Assembly: GCA_018806985.1 (NCBI GenBank)
Contig: JADANN010000110.1
Location: 62,001-126,000, forward strand
Length of the DNA: 64,000 nt
Direction of reading: 5' to 3'
From: Angiostrongylus vasorum
Taxonomy: Eukaryota > Nematoda > Chromadorea > Rhabditida > Metastrongylidae
Under the pieces are notes generated by a model. That model worked only from the letters and a program-made list of their open reading frames with translations, was not told where the DNA came from and did no database searches. The position numbers and the translations under genes are program-made. Below are positions 33,650-42,957 of this stretch, piece after piece (positions within the stretch are counted from its first letter, which is position 1; each line of letters starts with the position of its first letter).

Positions 33650-34714
33650 CGCTGGAGCTATCACAAGCAACTAGCTGTATTAAACTCAAATCTCATGTTT
33701 GAGGTTTTTAAGGAGGAAAACTAGAAACAAAGTGCTCTCGGTTTCACACAGAGCTGCATGCTGTTTATCTGCAATTACGCAAATGCGCAACTATACGTAG
33801 GAATTTCAGTTCTTCGGATAAAAAAAAGGAGATGCGGCAGATTTATAGTTGTTTCCTATTACATATATCACTGATCTTAATCTCTTAGGAAAGCTTAACA
33901 GGAGCAAAAATTACTATAGAAACAAATTTCTCTACCTCCCAATAAGCATCCTCTATTGACAACCGATTTAGTGCAATACACATCTTCGTATTCCCTCAAA
34001 GTAAATTTTAGCATGTAAGTTCCACTGTCAAAGAGGGACAGGAATGACTCCTTGTTTCCCGTTTAGGTCCACTTTACTTTTTTTGTTACCTTTAGTTCAG
34101 AAAAAAAGCTAACAATATTATAAGAGCCATAGATTACTGATAACCGTTCTAAATACACATCTGAATTGCCAGTAATTCCCCCATCTCTAGATAGTATCGG
34201 ATAATTGTCAAAAAAAGCTAAAGGACTGTCTTTAAATAAAAGCACATTATTAACAGAAACAGAACAATGTATTGGTTCGGTAATAAGCTTACACGAGACT
34301 CTCAAAAATTTCTCTTATGACACGCTAAATGTGTTACGTAGTGCGGGGTGGATTATGTCATGTCATATTTTCCACTTTGCAACAATCCCAAGTAGGCTTA
34401 TAAACAAAACATGACATTGATTACACACACCGAGGTAAAAAAGAAAGTCGGTATTCATAAAAAGGAAAGTTAATCTAATTTGCTACTTACTTTTCCATCT
34501 CATTGACCTTTTCCGAGGATTACCATCCGTTCTGCCAAAGAATAGAGCATGTAACACCTCGAAGAACTGCAAATAGACGGTTCAGAAAAGATGGCTTTTA
34601 TCAATTCCAATAGAAAATTTTCAAAGAAATTTCACCATATTTCGAACTGACTGGGCAATTTAAAAACAAAGCTCCATGATATCGACGTATATACTTGGTT
34701 ATTTGGATGGCCCA
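33650..34714. other. Stretch without supported features
   Basis: AT-rich DNA between SINE A5 and repeat C. Short frames occur on both strands, but none has splice signals plus convincing composition. The same is true of 31626-31890 and 32825-33194. Confidence 0.5.
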
Positions 34715-35085
34715 TCTTCACTGGTTGTGCAGGCTCCAGCATAATTTCCTATGACTCGGAGTTTTGCTGATTTAGACATTGTGGTTCATTGGAGTTCCGA
34801 GGTCAGCATGGCCAAAGTACGCCCCTAGTCGTCACCACCGCAGACAGTCGCCGTCCTTGTGGATCAGAGAGAGATTTGCCACCATGCGACTAGCTTTATA
34901 CCAGGACGGTAGTGGATCCTGGCATTGGTTTACTCTTCGCTGGGGTTCGTGATGGGAACGCCGAACTCCTTCTCAGCTTGGGAGACCCTGCCAGGGAGGT
35001 GAATTCCCCCAGCTGTAGATCGCAGTCCGACACTCAGGAACATCTCTCAACCACAATGAGGCGGTAAAAACTTTGGGACGATCGA
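34715..35085 (+). repeat. Dispersed repeat C, copy 2 (inverted relative to copy 1)
   Basis: It aligns with the reverse complement of 1515-1850 through blocks such as GATTTGCCACCATGCG, TACCAGGACGGTAGTGGATC and CTCAGCTTGGGAGAC. It also shares leader-like pieces (GGAGTTCCGAGGTCAGC, GGATCAGAGAGAG) with copy 1. No coding frame is shared by both copies. Confidence 0.7.
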
Positions 35086-35402
35086 CATACATGAAAAGTT
35101 AAAATAAGAGTTCAAAGAACAGTGTTAAACCTACTCTAGAACGGTTATCAACCATTTGCCAAATACCGTGGAATCCGCGGAATAATCTAAAGAAAGAAAA
35201 TCATTAACGTATAAAAGGTGCTATGCTCAAGTTCGCTGCCTTCAAGAAACTTATCATAATGTATCTCAAACCTAGTACAGAGTTCTAATTTTGATTTCTA
35301 AGTACCATTTACATACGTCTTACGGTGCCACCAACCAATGATAAGATGTGAAAAAAAAGGTAATCTACAGCAGCGGCCGTGAGACCGAGACGAAGTTGCG
35401 AA

Positions 35403-35465
35403 ACGAATCCCTCTCTCTCTCCCTCCTCTCTCTCTCTTTCTCTCTCTCCCTCTATGTCTCTCTCT
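35403..35465. repeat. CT-rich low-complexity tract
   Basis: A TCTCTC/CCTCTC polypyrimidine run on the plus strand. No other feature is apparent between 35085 and 35600. Confidence 0.85.
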
Positions 35466-35614
35466 AGACCTCCATCAGCTGCGACTTTCTTAACATTCGA
35501 ATTGTCCTTGCATAATGTTCTAGAACTCTGTACTCATAGTAAGTTATAGGGAGAAGCTCAATAAGTGATATGTATAGGTGACTTCTACGAGACAAAATCG
35601 AAACCACTAAACAT

Positions 35615-35980
35615 TCATTCATAAAAAAAACTAGTCAATAAATTTATACAACGAACAATAAACTGAGTATTTATGGTTTTAGCATACAGAAAGCAACAGT
35701 ACAACGTAATCTTGGTGGATGTTCTAAGGATAAGGCGCGATTGCGTCAGATTTAGGAAAGGACTGTTTCGCAATATGCGCTTAGGACCGCGCGCTGCGTC
35801 ACTACCGTACCAGTATAGAGATCGTCTGTCTGGGGTAGAGACAATGTTTACTCCACCTAGCATTTCACAATCCACAAAATGACTTTCTGGGTCTAAGCAA
35901 AACAAGTCGATTTCGCTGATACTTATGTAATTCCATATAGAGACAACCAACAGCAGAAAGGTGATATATGTAGTGGCCAT
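35615..35980 (-). CDS. Candidate secreted-protein exon, unknown family
   Basis: An ORF starting at 35980 has a clear signal-peptide-like start (MATTYITFLLLVVSIWNYIS), followed by a polar mature part with two Cys (DLFCLDPESHFVDCEM) and a basic aromatic segment (RRSLYWYGSDAARGPKR). The last 30 codons are less convincing, and the real exon may end at a GT near 35690. There are no neighbours on the same strand within 3 kb. It could be a young or decayed secreted peptide gene; I see no diagnostic domain. Confidence 0.35.
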   Translation of the reverse strand: MATTYITFLLLVVSIWNYISISEIDLFCLDPESHFVDCEMLGGVNIVSTPDRRSLYWYGSDAARGPKRILRNSPFLNLTQSRLILRTSTKITLYCCFLYAKTINTQFIVRCINLLTSFFYE

Positions 35981-36673
35981 TTATATTTGGAACTGATGTT
36001 CACATTAACTGGAAAAAAAGGGAAGGATCTTTGGGCGATATGTATCGTGTTCTTTATCCTTCACAATCAAATCAAAAGTGAAGACCATATATCATGTACT
36101 GGTTTGAAGCTAATACAAAGTAATCTGAACATAATGGATAACTACAAGAGGTAGCGTAACATAAGTGAAATAAACCAAAGATTCACAACCTTAGAACATT
36201 TTGTGCGATAGCTGTTATGTCATTGAAATACAATGTTCAACGAAAGATTTTAAACGGTTCTTTAAATGACACCTATTGCCCAGTGTTCAAGGACGGCCGC
36301 ATCACGTGTCAATGTGCCGTGCACTGTTCTCAGTAGATCAAGAAAGGTGTCGATGGGAGGGAGATTAGCGTTATGTCGAAATATTCCGCATAATGCCCAT
36401 TCCATAAGACAATTCATACCTCAATAAGGACCTCGGTGAGGTCCTACGTGAGGATCACAGTGAGAACATAAAGGTAGAGAGAACTGTGATAACGTTAGAA
36501 ATGTTTTACGAGTTAGAGATCACGTGATCTTCATAAGGCGATATGAAGTTGTTAAAACTCATCGATTTCACATTGGCTGACGTCTTGGTAGCTTTCAACT
36601 TTTTACCGCCGTTTACCACCTCTTTAATGGTTAAGAGAGACAGTCCTTTGCAAATTTGATCATCCTATGTGGA
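35981..36673. other. Stretch without supported features
   Basis: Non-coding DNA between the candidate secreted ORF and SINE A2. I see no repeat match to the rest of the window and no plausible exon. Confidence 0.5.
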
Positions 36674-36674
36674 T

Positions 36675-36950
36675 TAGGGGCGCGTGTGGCGCAGTGGTCG
36701 GAGTCGCCCTGCAGTACACATGTAATCGATTCCCTGCGCCCTTGCCCCCACCAAGCATTCCCTCCCTCCGGGGGTCGGCAAATCGGTAACAGACCTGTCT
36801 GGGAGGATAGTAGCACTGGCACGATACACTGGTAGGCCACCGCGAGTAAAGGCCAAATATGCATTTAATCACCTCCAAACGATTCATACTGAGATCGAAT
36901 CCATAGGGCATCCCTAATGGATTGATCAACGCCGAGAGCTTTCATTGAGT
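36675..36950 (+). mobile_element. SINE, family A (copy A2)
   Basis: One of the best preserved copies. It has GCGTGTGGCGCAGTGGTCGG at the start, then GGTCGGCAAATCGGTAACAG, then ATTTAATCACCTCCAAACG, and ATTGATCAACGCCGAGAGC at the 3' end. It serves as the reference for the family. Confidence 0.8.
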
Positions 36951-37104
36951 TGTTCAGAAAAAAAATAAGCGTCTTAAAATATTTATTGTTTTAATGCATT
37001 TTTTACCAGTAAAATGTTTTTTGTATCTTGCAGTATTATGTATCATTAGAAAGCTGATTTTATGTTTTTTTCTAACCATGTTTTATATTGTTTACTTTTT
37101 GTTT

Positions 37105-37385
37105 CCTGCCTCTAAAATCTCTACGGCAGGGTGTTATGCGAAATACAGTCACAAGGATGCTGAGACATTTGCAAAACTGCGAACCACAGTTGTCTGCGGT
37201 GGGGAACGAACGCGCTATAACCCTTTCCGGGGGGTAACGCGTTCACCACCACACCATGCGGGTCTTTCGTCTCACTGGTCTCTCAGCTAGTTCTATCGAT
37301 CAGTGCCATCAGAAATCACCCGTCAACGGGATGATCTGCGAAGCACACGTCGGCATCGTAGCCAGTTAAGCTGAGGCTGTAGTTG
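37105..37385 (-). mobile_element. SINE, family B (copy B2, near full length)
   Basis: In reverse orientation it runs from GCTTAACTGGCTACGATGCC through the A-box-like GCATGGTGTGGTGGTGAACG and B-box-like GCGCGTTCGTTCCCCACCGC to TTGCAAATGTCTCAGCATCC, ending in ATAACACCCTGCC. The length is about 280 bases. Confidence 0.78.
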
Positions 37386-37394
37386 AAATCACAA

Positions 37395-37553
37395 TATTTA
37401 CTTTTTATTTTCTGCCTCTACAATTTCCACGGTACGGTATTATGCGAAATACAACCACAAGGATGCTGAGGTATTTGAAAAACTCTGCACCGCAGGTTTC
37501 TGCAGTGAGGAACGAGCGCGGTATTACCCTTTCCGGGTGCTGACACGTTCACT
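37395..37553 (-). mobile_element. SINE, family B (copy B3, truncated)
   Basis: It has the 3' half of family B in minus orientation (CACGGTACGGTATTATGCG, CCCTTTCCGGGTGCTGAC) and stops abruptly at about 37553. There it meets copy B4 in the opposite orientation. Confidence 0.7.
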
Positions 37554-37672
37554 AGCTGAGCGAAACAAAAGACCCGCATGGTGTGGTGGTGAACGCGTGA
37601 ACCCTGGAAAGGGTAATAGCGCTTTTGCTCCCCCACAGCAAACACCTACGGTCCGGAGTTTTGCATGTTTTT
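37553..37672 (+). mobile_element. SINE, family B (copy B4, truncated)
   Basis: It starts at TAGCTGAGCGAAACAAAAGA and runs through GCATGGTGTGGTGGTGAACG to CGGTCCGGAGTTTTGCATG. With B3 it forms a large imperfect hairpin. Confidence 0.7.
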
Positions 37673-37689
37673 ATATTTTGTCAAAATTT

Positions 37690-38770
37690 AAATTTCTTTC
37701 CACCAATTTTGAGCTTTGCAATTTTACATGAAAAGAACGAATTTTTATTAAGTTTTTTTGAGTTCAAAGTCGGTCGCAGTGCAACACAGACGGCTCGAAA
37801 CATTAATGGAGTTTGGAGTGAAGGCAGTGTTCATGAATCAACAGTGCGAACTTGGTTCCGGAAATTTTGACCTGGTGATTTCGACCTCGAAGGTAAGGAA
37901 GGCCGCGAACGTCCCAGTGAACTCGACGACGACGAATTGAAGGCACTAGTGGAAACAAACACGCGAACAACTGTTAGAGCTTGCAGAACAGCTTGGCGTA
38001 AGCACAGGAACATTTTCCACTCACTTGAGTCGCATAGGAAGGACAAAAAAACTCGACAATTGGGTGCCGCACGAATTAAACGATAACCAAAAAGAAAAAA
38101 AACTGCCGTTTTGAAGTGTCGTCTGCTCTTGTTCTGCGGAACAAAAACGAACCTATTCTTGATCGAACAGTGATGTGCGACGAGAAGTGGATTCTGTATG
38201 ACAACCGGCGACGTTCGACTCAATGGTTGGATTGCGATCGAGCTCCACAGCATTTTCCGAAGCCGAAATTGCACCAAGAAAAGGTTATGGTGGCTGCTTG
38301 GTTGTCTGCAGCCGCGCTGATTCATCAGAGCTTCTTGAATCCAGGAGAAACGATTGCGGCGGAGGAGTATTGCCAACAAGTCGAGAAATGCGCCCTAAAC
38401 TCTAGCAACAACGACCGGCATTAGTCAATAGGAAAGAGCCAGTCCTTCTCCACGACAATATCTGCCCTCACGTTCCGCAACTAACGCTAAAGAAGTTGAA
38501 TGAGTTGGGCTATGAAACTTTGCCTCATCCGCCATATTAACCAGGCCGTCGCCCACCCACTTTCACTTCTTCAAGTACCTTGACAACTTCCTGCGTGAGA
38601 AATGCTTCACCAAAAAACGTTAACGCAAAAAAATGCCTTCAACGAATTCATCGCTTCCAGAGCTCCAGAATTTTATGCATCTGGAATAAACAAATTTGTT
38701 TCTTGTTGGAAAAATGTGTAATACAGTTCTTATTTTAGTCAATAAAGTTTTGTTTGAAGCAAGTTATGAC
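37690..38770 (+). mobile_element. Mariner-family DNA transposon, dead copy
   Basis: The broken transposase matches the mariner family: an N-terminal helix-turn-helix (FFEFKVGRSATQTARNING, STVRTWFRKF, 37750-37868), the TVMCDEKWILYDNRR block with the first catalytic Asp (about 38170-38210), HFPKPKLHQEKVMVAAW, LNPGETI and a second Asp in an HDN motif near 38450. At the third catalytic site the expected PTDYHFF reads PTHFHFF, so the Asp is lost. Frames are broken in several places. It is bracketed by SINE B4 (+) and B5 (-). Confidence 0.9.
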
Positions 38771-38774
38771 AACG

Positions 38775-39000
38775 TTTACTTTAAATTTTGCTGCAGGGTA
38801 TTAAGCGAAATACAACCACAATGTTGCTGAGATATTTGCAAAACTCCGGACCGGAGGTGTCTGCGGTGAGGTACGAACGCGCTATCACACTTTCCGGGGG
38901 CTAACGCGTCCACCACCACACCATGTGGCTCCTTCGTTACGCTTGTCTCTCAGGTAGTTCTACCGATCAGCGCCATCAGCAATCACCAGTCAACAAGTTG
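38775..39000 (-). mobile_element. SINE, family B (copy B5)
   Basis: In minus orientation it carries TGCAGGGTATTAAGCGAAATAC, the CCGGACCGGAGGTGTCTGCGG block and CACCACCACACCATGTGG. It directly follows the mariner relic. Confidence 0.75.
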
Positions 39001-39519
39001 TTTGAAGCAACTATGACGTTTAAAAATAACATAGTTAAAAACGCTCATTTATTTCTGAACAATCTAACAACTTCATGTGGATTCGGTACGTGGTATTTCA
39101 TTCCGTCTGCAAAGAAGAAGCCAACGCCGTTGCATGCAAGGCTGAATCCCCCCAGAAATTCAGCCTTTCCGTAAATAAATATGCTAAAAAGAAATACCTG
39201 TAAGGTAATGCTGTATCTAAAGACATGTGTTGGTCCACTAAATACAGCGAAATGTAGATGTGTTATACTAGCTCCATTCACTTCATTATTGACTTCTTAT
39301 TCAAAGCGGATAGTAGTGGTCTACTGTGATGGCACTATCTCGCCGAAACGTCTCATTTCAGCCATTTATGAGTTTGTACGAAGAGAAAAAAATATCTGTG
39401 CAGTTTCCTCGTCTTCATCTTATTATTCAGCGACCACTTAGCCATATATTCAAAGTGTGCTCTCAAAGTAGAAGCAGTGTTTGAATGTAACCATTTTTTT
39501 ACCTACGGCCTACTTTTTT

Positions 39520-39700
39520 TCATGGCAGGGTATGATGTAAAAGCATTTCCTCAATGACCCGCATGGTGTCGTGGTAAACTCGTTAGCCTCCGTAATAGTC
39601 ATTTCGATACCCACCACAGACACCTGCGATCCGGAGTTTTGCAAGCATCTCAGCACCATTATGCGAATATTTCACATCACACCCTGCCATAAAAAGAACT
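39520..39700 (+). mobile_element. SINE, family B (copy B6) with matching inverted ends
   Basis: It contains GACCCGCATGGTGTCGTGG and CGATCCGGAGTTTTGCAAGC. It is bounded by TGGCAGGGTATGATGTAAAA at the left and the inverse TTTCACATCACACCCTGCCA at the right. This short element therefore looks like a MITE-style derivative with terminal inverted repeats. Confidence 0.65.
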
Positions 39701-39719
39701 GGCAGTGAATAAAAAACTG

Positions 39720-39985
39720 CCTACATTGTGATTCTTCAGTTTAACGGAGTTCAATGCCTATTTGTGCTCCCCAGATCAATGGCGCTGACGGATGATAGCT
39801 GATAGCACTGGCAGACAGAAATATATCTGAAAGACAGGGGAAACGAAGGACCCACATGGTGTGGTGGTGAACGCGTTACTCCCCGGAAAGGACAATAGCG
39901 CGTTCGTTCCCCACCATAGGCACCTGCGGTCCAGAGTTTTGCAGACATGTCAGCATCATTGTGGGAATATTTGAATGGTTTAACA
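39720..39985 (+). mobile_element. SINE, family B (copy B7)
   Basis: It begins near TTCAATGCCTATTTGTGCTC and runs through GATCAATGGCGCTGACGG and GTGTGGTGGTGAACGCGTTAC to GTCCAGAGTTTTGCAGACATG. It is near full length. Confidence 0.75.
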
Positions 39986-42079
39986 AAAAACGAAAGAGCA
40001 TAGTCCTGCAAAATAGTCTCAAGAAGTTACGGTTCATGGCTAAAGTGTTGCAAAGAGGGAAACCATAGTGAAATCTTACATATCTCGTAACCGTTTTTCA
40101 TCTTAAACGAGAAATTGGAACGGATATAAGAAGCTAAATAGCAAAAAAAAACGTCAAGCAATTTGGAACGTCTGGTAGCACGAACAAGCTTTCTGAACCT
40201 TCCAAAAAAAGGGACAAAGCGAAATGATCTGCGAATTTAGTCACAGTTAAGCACCACGCTGAATTTTACGGCATAATCGAATGATGACAATATTTTAGAA
40301 TTGAAATGTGTTTTAGTTAAATCAACGCATGTAAGCCTTTCCAGTGATAATAATCATTTAAGGTGAGTGGAAAGAAACTACTTCGACGTTTTGGGAAAAT
40401 GTATAAACTTGCACTAAACTGCAAAGGTTACTACGTGCTGTCGACGTCAAGGAATTCGCAGTTTCTAAACCATGACTATTCACTTTTTTTATTTCACTGC
40501 ACTTGGGTAGTGGAATTCTTGAGTACTCTGTAAGAACGCTATAATTATTTAGAAAATAGTTCCAACTTCTAGTATCTAAAATACTTTTCGGATTACGAAC
40601 GGTGTCTGCCTAAAATCATCCACCTCTAGGTAATCTTAATCAGCGAAAGTAGAATTCTCGTTGATGGCCGATCGCTGATAGCATCGTAGAGTAGAATCTA
40701 GTTGAGTGAAAGCCAATACAAGATCCTTGTCTGGTGCAGGCAAAATTTCTATTTGACCGTTAATTGGCTAGTTTGGCGAGATTTTCTCTTGGTTTCAAAG
40801 ACAAACCAGCATTTTTCTCAGGTTGTCATCACTGGGCAGTGAGCGACCATTTTGTTGTCTAGTTAGCAATAACCCATGGCACTGTTGTTGAATGGAGATT
40901 TCTCCATTAAGTAATTCACAAAATGTTTTAGAAAAACATTAGTGAGTTGGAATGGTGCGGCTTCATTGAGGCATTTTCTTACGATGGTTATTTCACTTTC
41001 TATAGTGTTAACTAGGTAAAATATGGCTGAACTTTTGTATATTCGTTCGCCCATCCATCTTTTTATTATATCTTTCTGCCCTCGTCCTCGTTTTCTTGCT
41101 TTCTGTCTTCTTCATCCATACACCGTTTTCTATCAGCTCCCTATTTTGTTTAGCGCCAAATCGACATTCTTGTCGATCATGGTAACGAACTTGTTGTGAC
41201 ATTTGACGTCGTTGTAGTTGTTTCACTGCATTGAGAGTATGACGGAATTACTATCCTCAAACTGGACAATGTCATTCGCAAGCACTGTCTTTCGTTATAT
41301 TTTATTTTTTTTTCGACAGTACCTTTAGATTGTAACCACGGCTAGCAATAACCTCTTCTACTCAACAAATGAAGGGCAGCGTGTTGTGAAGTGGTTAGAA
41401 GTAAGCTGCAATATGCACGTGTCATTGGTTCGCTGCTTTGCTTCGAGAAAACCAAGCCTACACTTCTCCAGGATCGACACTTTGGTACCGTATTGTTAAG
41501 AAGGATAAAAACACTGTCTAGATATATGTATTTTTTTTATACGACCCATCTTTCACATCTACTGGGCGGATCCCAGCACTTCCCACATTCGATTTTTCCT
41601 CGCATCCATCATCCACCAAGGTCTTCGAACTTTTACGTGTGGCTTCGCCTGCTGCTTGAGTATTTCTACTTCTTCTTGAATGTCGTAGAATGCTGGTCAC
41701 ATTGATTCTCCTTGGAGCCCTGAGATAGCCGAGCTAGAGCGTTCCCTCTGTGACTGCAGAAAGTGAGTTTTTTTTCCCACAAAACTCCGCTACCAGTTTC
41801 TCGACCCCGGAATGCTGAGGGACTTAGTGAACGCAGAGTCAGCCCGAAGCAACACCGTGCTCGTGATGATCGGCAACACTACCCTACTCTCTATCCTCTC
41901 TATCTCTGCTATCCGCCCCTTGATATATATACATATATTCCACATAGAGTCAGCGAACAACAACAGCAACAACAACGATGAAAACTTATACCAACCTCGC
42001 ATCATTTCAAAACCGCAGTTCATAAGATTATATATTTATCGAACATTTATGCCAAGGTTATACAAAGTCGGTCTCTTGA
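39986..42079. other. Non-coding stretch with only a degenerate SINE-like fragment
   Basis: I see no supported gene. Near 41372 a block (GAAGGGCAGCGTGTTGTGAAGTGG) faintly resembles the head of family A. A short segment at 42035-42085 resembles 885-925. Reading frames at 41008-41226 and 41391-41705 lack splice or composition support. Confidence 0.5.
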
Positions 42080-42230
42080 GTTAATAATTGACTTGATACA
42101 TCGGTGTGCTATGACAAGTCATTGCACAGACGAAATATGGATCCAGTTGCTTTTACGAACTTTTAAATGGAGTTGAATGCATGACGCATCCGTAAGGGTT
42201 GATGAACAGCGAACAGCTAATCTTCATATG
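42080..42230 (+). mobile_element. SINE, family A (copy A8, 5'-truncated)
   Basis: Only the 3' half is visible: GATACATCGGTGTGCT, GAGTTGAATGCATGACGCATC and GGGTTGATGAACAGCGA. Confidence 0.55.
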
Positions 42231-42429
42231 ATGTTGCTCTTCCTAGCTGTTCCATCGAAACAAATCGGGTAGAGAAGCGGACCACATGAATCATGTATCA
42301 TCCCTATCGCCTTCCTTTTGTATGGGGGTGTAGGTGCACTGGCATGATCTGACCTCACCCTGCAGTTCCCCAAGATATAGAACAATCTTTGGTTAAAAAG
42401 AATAGACAGTAAATAAAAAGGTTAAGATT

Positions 42430-42735
42430 GTGCTTATAACTATAGCCTCAGCTTAACTTGATTCAATGCCGATTTGGGCTCCACAGATCAATCCCTGTTG
42501 ACGGGTGATTGCTGATGGTATTGGTCAATAGAACTAGCTGAGAGACAGGCGAAACGAAGGACCCGCATGGTGTGGTGGTGAACGCGTTACTCCCCGGAAA
42601 GGATAATAGCGCGTTCGTTCCCCACCGCAAACACCTGCGGTCCGGAATTTTGCAAACATCTCACCATTATAGAAGTTGTATTTCACAACATACTCTGCCA
42701 TTAAAAAAGAATAGGCAACAAATAAAAAGGTTAAG
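42430..42735 (+). mobile_element. SINE, family B (copy B8, near full length)
   Basis: A clean copy from CTCAGCTTAACTTGATTCAATG through TTGACGGGTGATTGCTGATGG, GCATGGTGTGGTGGTGAACG, GCGCGTTCGTTCCCCACCGC and TTTTGCAAACATCTCA to the end ACATACTCTGCCA plus an A-rich tail. Confidence 0.8.
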
Positions 42736-42907
42736 ATAGTCTTTGGTTAACTTCAACCAAAATCGTCCTTTTCTTATCAAAATTCGTCGAGCAGATGATG
42801 TATGATTGGCTAATTTTAGCAAGCATATACCAAAGAAAGCTTTTAATTCCTAGTGTCATTGACCTTTGGCATGAATAATCAATGTTCTAGATATACCCTA
42901 CCATGTA

Positions 42908-42932
42908 TCCTACGGAATATATATCCGTAGGA
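42908..42932. repeat. Short perfect inverted repeat
   Basis: CCTACGGA and TCCGTAGG flank a seven-base ATATATA centre. It lies about 30 bases upstream of the 5' end of RTE copy 2. Confidence 0.7.
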
Positions 42933-42957
42933 TATATATTCGGTCTAATTAGCCAAG

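Noticed and set aside
36994..37290. A hydrophobic 98-codon frame with a signal-like start
   Set aside because: Most of it is AT-rich DNA followed by SINE B2, and the hydrophobicity comes from T-rich codons.
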